Positions 40,751 to 51,786 of a stretch of 64,000 nt of DNA are shown here, in pieces (within the stretch, counting starts at the first letter, position 1; the number at the start of each line of letters is the position of its first letter). The stretch is from Saccharomycopsis crataegensis (Eukaryota; Ascomycota; Saccharomycetes; Ascoideales; Saccharomycopsidaceae), in assembly GCF_037102585.1 (NCBI RefSeq), contig NW_027043820.1:1646501-1710500 (forward strand), given 5' to 3'. Made by a program: the position numbers and the translations under genes. Below the pieces are notes generated by a model, which saw only the letters and a list, made by a program, of their open reading frames with translations, was not told the DNA's origin and made no database searches.

Positions 40751-43700
40751 TTATGGCATCTTAATGTTTGTTAAATTTTTGTCTAACATATTGGTGTAAT
40801 AATTATAAGGCTCCTCGACAGCGCATTTGACCAATTTGTCCCTTGTAGCTTTGAATTTGCTGAAATGTGGCACCAACAGATAAATATTGAAATTATTATC
40901 TTCAATGGTAGCAGGAACATATCCACAGTTCGGAAGATATTTCATAACTTCCTGGGTAGCACTTGAATTAGAAGAAAGAGACCCAAAAACACCATTTTTA
41001 GGGGCTTCCGGGGTGCTTTTAACATTCACCAATGGTCTGAATTTTTCAACATAAACCTCTTCAATTTTGAATTCTGATTTTTTGGTTCCAGGGTTTACTG
41101 GAGAAATTGGGTTTGCTGCAAAATATGGAGAGTTAATTAAGTGCGCAAACTTCTTCATCACTTGTGGTTCGTCAACAAATTGATATAAGAAGCTATTTTT
41201 GCTGAGAAATTTGGTGAGCATTTGTTCACGACGATCAAAGAATTCCATAACCACCTCACAGTATGTACAAACTTCTCGAACTTTCCCAAGAAATATACCA
41301 GTCTTGATGTTATTATCCGGATTCATCTTATCAAATATTCTCAAATCATAAATTCTAGTACCACGCAACGGTACAGGATAGAGACCTTCAAAACCGATCA
41401 AGAAATATGAGTAAGTTTCCGGGAAAATTGCAACCAAAGACTTTGAAACAAGTTGGTAGAACAAAATAATTGCAATTTCTAGTGGATTTTTATCATTTTC
41501 TGAATGGTGCAAATAAGGATATATCCGCATCCAATTACTCAACAATGAAAAAACTAGTTGCATAGAAGTTGGATTAAAAGAGTCTCCAACATCATCCAAA
41601 TACTTGATCACTGTTTCAAGAAATTGTTCCAAGCGATGATATTTTTGTCGCAAATTTTCACCGACAATCGCAGAATCGTCCTTCAAAAGTCGTTTTAGTT
41701 CACCAAACACTTCATATATTTCTTTCAAGAACCGAGGGTGGTAGCATGGCCTCAAAAAATATTTTATAAGCTCAAACCAAACATATATATTCAGCTGGAC
41801 CAAATTACCGCAATTTTTAACCAATTCTGTGGGAGAATATTCTGGAAGCACCGTAAAGGGAAGTAACTTGGTGACATAGAATTCAAGAACATTATCGTAT
41901 AAATCACATACTTGAATACCACAACGAAGATTCAAGTTCATGATACGTAAGGCGTGATGAACTGGTAAAGAGGAAATCATAAACAAACCAAACCTAACAA
42001 GATAATCATTGCAAAGTTCTGCAGACTCCACTGCAATATGTGCTTTAGCGCTCTCTGATAACATCGAAAATCTTTCAAACATAAATACTATGGCTTTTTC
42101 TCTAATCTTCAAAACACCAGTAGAATTTTTCAATCCGCGGCTTTCTTTGACAAATGCAGAAGAATACAATATATAAGTTTGGAAAATTCTATAGTCTCTG
42201 AACGCCAATTGGAGACGGTCTGTTTCAGATTCTAAAGAGCTTGAACTGTCAGTAAATATTGAAGGCATTGGATAAAGCGGGAAAGTAACTTCACAACACT
42301 CTGGTTGGGAAAGGCTCTCAGTATCCGGAATTGACTGGTTACGCAGTGATTCTTCAAATTGTGGATGGCTCTGAAGTTGGGTATCCGTTAAAGGGAAGCC
42401 TCCTCCGGATGGGACTTGTAGATGAGAGTGTTGGCCCGGGGTCCCACTTTCGATAGGAGTTTGCGGCGCAGATTGAAATCGCAAAGGGTTTTGATAATAT
42501 TGAGGTATCAGTGGTTTTTGAAGCAGTTGATGGTCTTGAATATGGCCATTTTGATATTGAGTCGTATGCCCAGCAAACTGTGAGGGACCGCCCGCTGGAA
42601 AATGGCTAGAAATACTCGGCAAAGTGAAACTTGGTCGATTTGGAGAATTATTATTAGGCAAGTTTAAAAGCGGAATATGATTATCCTTTGGGACATAATA
42701 ATAACGAATACTCTCTAAGTTATTGAAAGGACGAACGAATCTGCTATCTTCCGTCGCCATTTGAGTAGGCCGATAGTGCGATTTGAAAGGGAGGATACTG
42801 ACATTCAAAGGCGGAATATTGAAGGGATGGGAAGGTTCTTGAGAAGCTCTTGATTGTTGCTGAATAGCGTTGATTTTCTGACTTGTGATTTTTCTTGATT
42901 TTCCTGATCTCAAGGTAGTATTGGTGACGGCATTGAATATATTATTTATTACGTTTTGATCCTGTGAATAATCGGTCAAAATACCCAAATTACGATCAGA
43001 TGCAAGCCGTTTTTGGTTCAGTGCTCTAAGAGGGCCACTGGAGTAGTCAGCATTATCAAGATAATTTCCGGTTTCTGTCTCTTTTTGTTCCTTTGGTAAT
43101 ATATTTTGTAATGATTCAATTTTCACATCCGATGACTGCTCAACCACCATTGAGGATTTTGTTGAGGAAACAAAGTTCATTGGTTCTCCATTATTATTGT
43201 TGTTGTTGTTGTTGTTGTTGTTGACATCAGGAACCGTGGTTTGTTGATTCACTCTCTGAGCCATTTGAGCTTTACGAAGTGCCTGGCGAGAAACTTCGTC
43301 TAGGGATAAGTAAGCGCACTTGAGCTTAGCACGAATACAGTTGTTACAAGATGGAAGGTTTTCGTCACATTTGATACGTCTTTGTTTGCAGGTAGCACAG
43401 CCAAGATGAGAGTTTCTATGACGTTTACGAGTGGCCCGCTTTTTTGGTAAGGGTTTCTCTGAACAATTGACCAACGGAGGCCCAATACCAGGGGTTTGCT
43501 GTGGGTTCATTGCAGAGTTCACCATTGGTGATGGTTGGATAGGAGAAGGAGAAACTGAAGATGAAGGGTTGCTGTTGAGGTGGTTGCTGGAATTACCGTC
43601 ATTGGGAGAAATGTCGGCTGCCTGGGATCGCTGGTGGTCGTACAACTTGAAGCCTGGTTTCTTGGACTGGGATTGCTCATTCCAGTCGTACCTCTCGTAC

Positions 43701-43795
43701 ATTGCCTTTCGGTTGTGGTAGGTAATGGCAGCCTTCTGTTGTTGTTGATGGTTGTTGTGAAAGTGAAGGATGTCGCTTTTTAGTGATGATTTCAT
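40751..43795 (-). CDS. Zn2Cys6 fungal transcription factor
   Basis: 1014 residues. The zinc cluster is at about 132-160: CATCKQRRIKCDENLPSC, then NNC and KLKC, preceded by a basic stretch KKRATRKRHRNSHLG. Six Cys have canonical spacing. Flanks are Gln/Asn/Ser-rich, including a run of about 11 Asn near 200. The C-terminal half (about 520-1014) is folded and helical, as in the middle homology region of this class. HLGCATCKQRRIKCDE is close to the sterol-regulator type (Upc2/Ecm22), but many zinc clusters share this and I do not assign a target pathway. It acts in the nucleus as a DNA-binding regulator. No intron. Confidence 0.88.
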   Translation of the reverse strand: MKSSLKSDILHFHNNHQQQQKAAITYHNRKAMYERYDWNEQSQSKKPGFKLYDHQRSQAADISPNDGNSSNHLNSNPSSSVSPSPIQPSPMVNSAMNPQQTPGIGPPLVNCSEKPLPKKRATRKRHRNSHLGCATCKQRRIKCDENLPSCNNCIRAKLKCAYLSLDEVSRQALRKAQMAQRVNQQTTVPDVNNNNNNNNNNNGEPMNFVSSTKSSMVVEQSSDVKIESLQNILPKEQKETETGNYLDNADYSSGPLRALNQKRLASDRNLGILTDYSQDQNVINNIFNAVTNTTLRSGKSRKITSQKINAIQQQSRASQEPSHPFNIPPLNVSILPFKSHYRPTQMATEDSRFVRPFNNLESIRYYYVPKDNHIPLLNLPNNNSPNRPSFTLPSISSHFPAGGPSQFAGHTTQYQNGHIQDHQLLQKPLIPQYYQNPLRFQSAPQTPIESGTPGQHSHLQVPSGGGFPLTDTQLQSHPQFEESLRNQSIPDTESLSQPECCEVTFPLYPMPSIFTDSSSSLESETDRLQLAFRDYRIFQTYILYSSAFVKESRGLKNSTGVLKIREKAIVFMFERFSMLSESAKAHIAVESAELCNDYLVRFGLFMISSLPVHHALRIMNLNLRCGIQVCDLYDNVLEFYVTKLLPFTVLPEYSPTELVKNCGNLVQLNIYVWFELIKYFLRPCYHPRFLKEIYEVFGELKRLLKDDSAIVGENLRQKYHRLEQFLETVIKYLDDVGDSFNPTSMQLVFSLLSNWMRIYPYLHHSENDKNPLEIAIILFYQLVSKSLVAIFPETYSYFLIGFEGLYPVPLRGTRIYDLRIFDKMNPDNNIKTGIFLGKVREVCTYCEVVMEFFDRREQMLTKFLSKNSFLYQFVDEPQVMKKFAHLINSPYFAANPISPVNPGTKKSEFKIEEVYVEKFRPLVNVKSTPEAPKNGVFGSLSSNSSATQEVMKYLPNCGYVPATIEDNNFNIYLLVPHFSKFKATRDKLVKCAVEEPYNYYTNMLDKNLTNIKMP

Positions 43796-44238
43796 AGGAA
43801 AAAAAAGAAAAAAATCCTGTTACGATGAGAATTCGTAAATAAGCTCCTGTCGGTTAATCTACCGGATCTGCATATCTCTCGTTCTTTTTGGTAATATTCC
43901 CCGTTAACAAAGAAAGATTAGACAAAAGCCATGTGGTATGTGCTTTTATATATGTCTTAGTGACCTTTGGTAGAGTCTTAGGTCCTTGGCCATGGGTATA
44001 TTTTACAACACAACGGTCAATCTACTGATACAAACTCGTAAATTGAAAACCGTTGCTTTTTTTTCTTCTTTTTTTTTTACCCAAAATGAAATTCGCTGGG
44101 ATTTACGAATACGATGCTACATGACGACAAAACTGGAATCTATCACCGATGATCACAATTACCATTTAAAAAATGGACGCATACTATAAAAATAAAATAT
44201 CAAAAATAAATTATATTAACCCTTCACAGGGGAGAGAA
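43796..44238. other. Intergenic: promoter of the zinc-cluster gene, 3' flank of GDE1
   Basis: 443 bp with A-rich and T-rich stretches and no gene. It includes a CCGGATC motif near 43862 and a GC-poor leader. Confidence 0.45.
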
Positions 44239-47200
44239 TCAAGCATTAGCTAACCCCTTCCGCACCGCAAGCACTTTGTCAACAATCACTGCGTCAACCC
44301 CAGCCTCCATTTCAAGTTTGGCATTCTCCGGATCATTATTCAAGGCACCATAAGTAAAACAAACCAATCCGTTACTCTTGACAATACTCGCAAGTCTAGG
44401 ACATTGGATAATCGCAGCAGCAGCACTAACAATCCCAAGGAGATTCCACTTCTTCGCAAATCTGATAGCTGCCTGCAACGATGATGCACGGGCATCAGGC
44501 ATGAACTGAGACCCAGCTTCCGTGAGGAACAAAATCGGAATTGCCGGTTGCTTCATCGACAATAAAATACAAACATCAGGATGGAAAGACGAAAATATGA
44601 TATTCCGTTGGCCCTTATGATCGTATACTTTTTGAAGCACCACGTCAACCCATTTGTTATAAGAAATCGCAATTTCTTCAAAATCTTCCTTTTGTGCCTC
44701 CTCTAACATTGGATATTTACATTCAACGTTGAACCCGACATTTTCTGGCAATTTTTTGAAAAGATCTTCAAGAGTAACAAAGGAAGAAGCAATAGAAGTA
44801 CCTCGGGAATTACCCTTGAATCCTTGTTCTTTGTAAGTTCTCGTCAATTTCATTCTCTCATCAAATACCGATCCAAGTTTTTCTTCATCATCGCTGTCAT
44901 CATCATCATCATTATCATTCCCAATGGTAAATTTTTGAGCCTTCTTATTATTCATACTCAAAGATGCCGAACGGAATTTACGTTTCAGTAACAATGCATC
45001 ATCATCATATGAGATCCTGTTATCAGAAGCATGTTTGTTCCGTGGGAACTTGCCAGAATTGAGATTAAAATCTTGGTCTGGACGATGATCACTCAATTTC
45101 AAAAATTGTTCGGCAGTCATTTGATGCATTGGAATGTCCATCCCACTTTCCGCCACTAGGAAATCGTGATAAATCACAGGAACAAGATCTTTGGTTAATT
45201 GCACATCAAATTCCACATAAGACGCCCCAAGAGAAGCAGCAGCAATAAACGATTCGACAGTATTCTCACCTAATTGTAAAGAGCTCTTACTGTTGATGTT
45301 TTTACCCAAACCACGATGACCAATAACTCTTGTCGAAATCAAGGTCTTCCAATAAGATTCACTGATATCATACGTCATATTAGGATGAGTGAAACTGCTG
45401 ACGTCGAGAATTTCAAAACGAACAGTCCCCAACTCTTCCAAAGTGACTGACTCAATAATTGGAACGGTACAAACGTTGTACATAGAACGTCTGTCTTTAC
45501 CCACAGAAGTATAAACGTTGCCGAGTAAAGCAATTGCACGCCCAAGAACTTTACGTTTCTTTTGGCTAATCACTTTACTAACATTGACATCATTAATACT
45601 GTTGATAGTAGAGCCCGACAATGCTTCTTCACCAGCATATGAATAAGTAGGAAAGATATCAAAATATATAGCAGCATTCCTTGGATCTTGATTGACAAAC
45701 TTGAAGCTGATTGGATCAGTAGCAGAGCCATGATTATCATCTAATGGTAAATCTAAGACCACTGGTGGTTGGTTCTTCAATTGTTTGCAGCTAATAGCAA
45801 CCGACAAGGCTGTATCTAGCTCCGTAGAATGTGCTTTAGATACTGGAACACGATTCAACTGGATTGCCGGAGTTTTATCACGCAAGTCAGTGGTTCCCAA
45901 AGTCAATAACACCATGGACTCATTTGGTTTAAGGAACTGATGTCCGAAAGATTTGACTGGCTTTTTCGAGGTTGGAACAGAACTATTACCATTATTCAAA
46001 GAGCTAATCGGATCTCTATTGTTACTTTCCTTTTTATTCGATTTAATCTCTTTATAAATGTGCTTATCAGTACCAGCAGGGCCGACATTAACGCTGGCTG
46101 GTAATTTATCAACACTATTGGTGCTTTCTTGAACCAAGTCTGGAATTTTCGGAGGTAACCCATTGCTATTCAAAGTTGATGAGCCACCATCTTTTTTCAA
46201 CAAGTTGTTTAAGTTAGACTCTTTGGCTAATTTCAAAGGATCATAATCTTTTGGACATAGCAATTCTGCCAAATCTAAATGACCACGCAAAGAACAATGT
46301 TCCATTGCTAGCCAGCCGTCATTATCTAATCTAGAGTAATTGGCACCATGGTCAATTAACGCCTTAGTCACTTCGGCGTACCCCTCAGCTGCAGCTGCAA
46401 AAATTGGAGTCCAGCCAAATGAAGCCTCTGGGATCTCACAATCGGCTCCTTTTTGAAGTAAAAACTTAACTGAATCCAAGGAATTCAACTTTGCGGAAAT
46501 GAATAGCGCCGTTTCCATAGTATCAGTTTTGTTGTAATTGATATCCATACCTTTAACTTCTAATAAGCTTTCCAATAAACGAGACAGCTTCAAACGAGCA
46601 GCCAATAAAAGCAAACCAGGATTACTCAATGAAACATCACCATCCATGGAGCTTAATAATATTTTAGTGGTTTTTGGATGGTCGCCAACAAGTGCCAAGT
46701 GCAAAGGAGTCAAATATTCTGCATCACCCCAAACAGTGATATCATCAATAGCAACACTAGAATCCCAATGACTCCACTTCTTCAAGAAATCAATGATTAT
46801 TGCAGAGGTTTCCTTAAGGCCGTATTGAGCAGCGTAGTGTAATGGGGCACGCTTGTAACTATCACGCTGCAAGAGGCAGTGTCTCAGTGATGTTGGTAAT
46901 CTACTGAGGATATACTCCAAGCCACTAGGAGAATCGTTCGAATTAACACCATCGGATCCATAAGCACCAACAAGACGGAAATTCTTATCTGGAGCTGCAG
47001 CCGGAAGAAGAGACATATCTCTTTCAATAAGAAGGCCATATGTATTAGCAACAGTTGCGGCACTAGCCTCGGTGGTGGGTTTTTCCTTCTCAGCTTCTTT
47101 TTGTTCGCGTTCCACAGTTTGTTTTCCAAGAGCAATAATATGATGGTGGAAGAAATTTCTGGCACTTATATCACTGGAATCATTAAGTACCTGGGTGAAT

Positions 47201-48433
47201 TCCATGAGTTTGTCAATACAGCCAAATGCTTGGAAAAGCGCAGATTTATTCAACAAATTAAGCAAGAGCTTAGAAGGAGTCAAAATTGGTGAGCGGAATT
47301 CATTAGCCAACTCTTTGATAAGCCCTTCACTATCATCTTTGCGAATGTAACACATGTATTTTCCAGAGTTTGGAGAAACGTAGCCTCCATTGGCCGTCGA
47401 TTGGCCAGAGGATGAGTCAATACCAGTGGTAGTAGTAGTAGTAGTGAGAGCAACAAGCTCATCAGCTTGTGGGGACAATTCGGAAAGATACTTGTTGATT
47501 AAATTCAATTCGCGTAAGATCTCAGTTTCGCTAGCAAAACTTAATGGGAAAATATGAGAACTCAAATAATACATTTGTTTGTTGGTTCCGGCTTTCTTAT
47601 CGAGCTTCTTCAAGATTTTAATGAATCCACGCTTATTCAATTCAGAAAACCATTTGAGGTTTCTAAAATTCCCTCTCAACTCCACAAGGATCCCAATCAC
47701 CTCTTCAAGCTCTTCCTTATCAAACTCCATCTTCCCATCCTTCTTGTGGCTATGCATGGCGGTGGTCACTCTTTTAAGACGACGCTCATATTCCGAGAAT
47801 TGAAAGTTATAAAAAGATTCCACTTTCTCGATATTTCTATCAAGTTTGGTGAAAAACCCTGCCAAAGAACTCTTAACGGTTTCATCATTCAAAGTGCTGG
47901 CGATTTCCGCACCCGCCGCGGATGCGGATAAAACCGCACCGTCCTTCACCACAAAATCATTAGTAGCATCCACAGTGGAGTGGAAATCATCAATAGCAAC
48001 AACAATCGCTTTGATCTCTCTTTTGAGTTCTTTATAGTTCATATAGTAACCAGACCATTCCGGCACTTGATGAATAAGGAAGCTTGATATTTTGTTAGCA
48101 TCAAATTCCGAAAAAAAAAAAAAAGAGTGGTAATCTCCGTTCTGTGGAGTAGGCCATTCATTCCCACAAGCCAATGAGCATCGGGAACGATTGTCAAACA
48201 ACGAAATAAGTTACTTTCTATAGCATTAATCTGAAGAGATTATTTGTCTTTTAAAATATCTATCAATATCCTAATTAAATATTTTAAATCATTATTATCC
48301 ATCATAATCTGACTAACCTTCCCGCGCACAGCGAGTTTGGCCGCTCCCTCCAACCAGAATGCGATTTTGAAAAAATTAATAGGAAGATATGGTAACCTTC
48401 TGCTTGTCACACATACGTTTTGCCAAACTTCAT
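44239..48433 (-). CDS. GDE1: Glycerophosphocholine phosphodiesterase Gde1, one intron
   Basis: Exon 1 is 48433-48417 (17 nt), exon 2 is 48082-44239; together 1286 residues. Exon 1 encodes MKFGK plus two bases; the joined codon is ACC, giving MKFGKTFLIHQVPEWSGYYM, the exact SPX-domain start. Read without splicing, exon 2 has no plausible ATG start. Domains: SPX (1 to about 210), ankyrin repeats (about 410-605) and a C-terminal GDPD domain (about 915-1286) with active-site IGHRGLGKN, LGENTVESF, VEFDVQLTKD and IYHDF. These residues separate Gde1 from the catalytically dead Pho81. It cleaves glycerophosphocholine to choline and glycerol-3-phosphate. A CACGTG Pho4-type site lies about 106 bp upstream. 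CQD1 ends only 129 bp upstream. Confidence 0.93.
48083..48416 (-). other. GDE1: GDE1 intron (334 nt)
   Basis: On minus: donor GTATGT (48416-48411), branch TGCTAAC (48100-48094), acceptor CAAG ending at 48083, 10 nt after the branch. The acceptor is AAG rather than the more common TAG/CAG. The intron interrupts codon 6 within the SPX signature. Confidence 0.88.
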
Positions 48434-48538
48434 TGCGGCAATGCTTGCAAAAGGATTCTTACAAGAAGACAAGTGAGCAGGAAAACTCGCTGCTTTATCA
48501 AAGGAAGGTGCGATGATGATTATTGTTACCCTATCTGA

Positions 48539-48544
48539 CACGTG
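48539..48544. promoter_or_regulatory. GDE1: CACGTG E-box upstream of GDE1
   Basis: The context TGCACGTGTC lies 106-111 bp before the GDE1 ATG. CACGTG is the Pho4 site of phosphate-starvation genes (also bound by Cbf1). Gde1 has an SPX domain and scavenges phosphate-containing head groups, so a Pho4 link is plausible. The site overlaps the presumed 3' flank of CQD1. Confidence 0.5.
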
Positions 48545-48562
48545 CACCTTATTTTATCCATA

Positions 48563-51116
48563 TCAGTGGTTCGGTGCAAGCCCGTCGGTACAGACGAGAT
48601 AGTATATCTATGACATATTGTTAGTAATTTTGGGCAAAAAGAAAAAGGCCGCAAGAGAATGAAAATTTTTACTCACATCTTGAATTGTAGCATGGATCAA
48701 TTGACGCGTCTCAAGAGCTGCCCATATAAGAGCAAATCTTAAGATATCGGCTGTAGTCAGAGATCCCGCCAAAAGCTTGGCGTCTTTGACATTGACTCTT
48801 CTGAGAATTGGAATTGCACTGTGTTGTAAAGTTAGTAATTTATAGTAGAGGAAAAAAAATCTAGAGTTTCGTAATAGAAAGTGACGCTGAAAAAAAAAAA
48901 GGCTTTATTAAACAAACAAAAATCTATGAGTATAATTATTTTAGCCACATAATATCCTGTGACAGAGGAAATCCAAACAAAAAAGTCCATACTAACCTTG
49001 CGAAAAGATCTAATTCAGGGTCTAATTGACGACCAATTCCTTCGAGTAATAATATTGCAACAACCACATTCACAAAATCAGGTTCCATTTTCACGTGATG
49101 ATAACGAACCATACCGAGCATTTTATCCAATAGATCACCAATACTAATATTTCCGAGAGTAAAAGCTCGATCTTTGACGGTATCCACTAGTCTTTGTACT
49201 TTAAGGGCAAAGATCTCGGGGTCCTTGGCACCCTCAGGATTTCTGGATCTTTCAACCATAAGTTCCCCAGCACGGTAGCCATCAAACATAGATAAAGCCT
49301 TGAAAAGCTCAAGAAAATTTACTCTGTCATGATTATTAAGCTCGGTAACAAGCCCAGCATCTAGATAGCAAACTTCTGGTCTGTAACCTTCCTCAAAGAG
49401 TTTATTAAAGGAATTCAACAAATCTTCGTAGCTTGAATCTGCACGATCAAGTTTGAGGAGTTCAGTCGTAACTGTCTGCATATCTAGAGTCACTTCACGA
49501 CTATCTTCAGGAGACCCAAAAAGCTCCTGATCATTTTTATCAATTTTAAAGAATCGCACACAAATGTTTCCTGGATGGAGATCACTGTGGATAAAATTAT
49601 CAAGGATTAGCATTTGTAGGAAACTGTCGAGGATTTCATTAGACAAGATTTTGTTGAGTTTCATAAAATTTTTCTCTTGAGTTTTGTCCTTGCCGTTATT
49701 TTCTGCTAATCTTTCTTTAACCATATCTGTTAATTCCAAGATCGTTGCTATTGGCACAGCATGCATATATTCTTCCACAAGAACATGGCGATTAGAGCAC
49801 TTCAAATATGGTTTTGGGAACTTGATTTGCAATTTCACTTTATTAATTAAGTTATATTTTTCTCTGATTTCTTTATGTTCGAAATTCTTGGCGAATTTGT
49901 TTAAATTGACCCCTTCAATTCTCAAATCTAATTGTAACTTCATGAACATGGCAAATTGTTGCACTTCTTCAGGAAAAGAAAGCCATTCCATTGTAGGGAC
50001 TAGATTAATAATATTAGCGAAAAAGGACATTATCTTCAAGTCACGATCAATCTTTTCTTCAACCCCTGGATGCATTACTTTTACTGCCACCCATTGATGT
50101 GATTTTGGACGATGATACTTGTATAAACTGAATCTTTCTTTCAATTCGTCTAGGAGTTTTGCCGAATAGCTTTCATCCAACATGGTTTTGCTTCTTTCCC
50201 TTTCGATTTCCCCAACCTCTCCTTCAACTCTTCTCAAGTAAGCTTCGCTAAGTTTCCCTACATGTACTTGAGCAATTGATCCTACTCCGATAGGCTTTTC
50301 CACAAACTCTTCGAATACTGACTCAAGTTCGGCTCCAAAGCTATCAGCGATAATTTTTTTCGTTTGCGGAAAAGAATGAGGTTTGGAATTCAGATGTAAA
50401 CTTTCCAACTCATGGCAGAAGTTTTTACTGAAAATATCAGTTCTAGAAGCAGCCCATTGACCCATCTTGATAAAACATGGTCCCGCCAATTCAAGACAAT
50501 ATTTAAAAAACTTATTCCATACAAGCTTTCCCCATCTATCCCCCTTGTTTTTCACTTTAGGTCCAAGGATACTAATTATTGGATATCCAATAATCACCGG
50601 GAGAAAAATCATTGAGAGTTCTATGAATCTCACTCCAGTAAGTATTGGCTCCATAACATAGTCAGAAACGAAAAATTTCAATCTTATTACCCACTTGAAT
50701 ATCTTAGGGCACCTCAGCAATTCCTGAGCCCTATCCTGGGCCAATTCCCTACGATACTCTTCTTGAGAAGTCAAAAATAATCCAATTTCAAATGTTTCTG
50801 CATCAGGATGATCAGTAAGGCTCCTACTCACCAAATCAGTACCCTTCGGCATGTCAAGAACTTTTTTCTCTGCTGTATTGCTTGGGCGAATCGGCTTTGG
50901 AAATTGTTGTTCATTATTTATAGATGTAGAGCAATACAATGCACCGGCAAGTGCGAGAGAAATGAATGGTAGAGACTTGAAATATCGTTCGTGATAATTA
51001 GTTGATTTATTGAATGTGGCTACCCCGGAGCGTTGCTGAAATTGAGTGTTCTTATAAATTGACCTAGACGCATTCTTGCAAAGAAGAAGCGAAGGCCTAT
51101 TAAAGATCCTCAACAT
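48563..51116 (-). CDS. CQD1: Mitochondrial ABC1/UbiB-family kinase-like protein (ADCK2/Cqd1 type), two 3' introns
   Basis: Exons 51116-48997, 48818-48677 and (probable) 48607-48563; about 768 residues. The N-terminus is Arg/Ser-rich (mitochondrial presequence) with a hydrophobic segment FISLALAGALYCS. UbiB motifs: CFIKMGQWAASRTDIF (KxGQ), VGSIAQVHVG, VAVKVMHPGVEEKID, HSDLHPGNICVR and CYLDAGLVTEL. Unspliced, the frame ends in FARLVWTFLFGF; splicing gives LDLFASAIPILRRVNV and then ADILRFALIWAALETRQLI, a typical family C-terminus. KMGQWAASR resembles human ADCK2 and yeast YPL109C (Cqd1), which affects coenzyme Q distribution and lipid homeostasis in the inner membrane. The last exon is less certain; without the second splice the protein ends at 48608. 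Confidence 0.8.
48608..48676 (-). other. CQD1: CQD1 intron 2 (69 nt, probable)
   Basis: On minus: donor GTGAGT (48676-48671), perfect branch TACTAAC ending about 12 nt before the acceptor CATAG at 48608. If it is retained, the frame reads 23 more codons to a stop at the acceptor itself, so both forms encode a complete protein. Confidence 0.65.
48819..48996 (-). other. CQD1: CQD1 intron 1 (178 nt)
   Basis: On minus: donor GTTAGT (48996-48991), branch TACTAAC (about 48837-48831), acceptor CACAG ending at 48819. Splicing joins AG|T to a Ser codon and restores family-like sequence. Confidence 0.82.
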
Positions 51117-51786
51117 GATTGAAAGGGCCTGAAGTGGCTGATGTTTGTTAATACGGCGACGGTTGCGGGTTTCTAAATCGCTGGGGTATACTTTGTGATC
51201 CGAGTTTCTGTTTTTTTTTTTTTTTGCCTCAGTATAGTTTGCCTAAGTGGGGGTGTAACACCTAATTTGCTAATATACTAAAAAGTAGCAGAAATAGAAA
51301 GTTCGCAAACCTAGACAAAAGCACGTAACTGAAGATTTTGTCTTGTTATACTAAAAGATTGAACTACTCATGAGTCATATGTTCTAGCGCTCAAATAGTT
51401 TACATACACACAGCGCCAAATCTCTAAATGCGCCAAATCCCAGATGTACATACTGAAGAATTGCGCCTCAGGTTTAACACTGTAATAACCATATATTATT
51501 TGAGACACTTATAAGATATGAGAAAATTGAGTATCTGATTTGAAAATTGTTCTATTTGCTGGCTTTCTGTATAGGACTTTAGTGGGCCTCTAATTCAATA
51601 GATTCAATAATTCAATGTATTCCCTGATTTTAGTATCATCATTCAGCATTCTGGGAACTATCCAATGATCCAAACCTCAAGTAGCACAATAGTAACATCA
51701 ATACAACATGATAATATTTTATGCAACTCATAGAAGTTTCAAAAATACTCAAAGCTGGAAACAGCATTTTAATGGCTGCGATCTAC
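51117..51786. other. Intergenic: CQD1 promoter and DPP1 3' flank
   Basis: 670 bp. It holds a T run (about 51211-51225) and a cluster of GCGCCAAATC-type elements (51413-51422, 51430-51439, and GCGCTCAAAT at 51387-51396). No gene is seen. Confidence 0.5.

Noticed and set aside
44239-48433. PHO81 as the identity of the SPX-ankyrin-GDPD gene
   Set aside because: The GDPD active-site motifs are intact, which fits Gde1; Pho81 lacks them.
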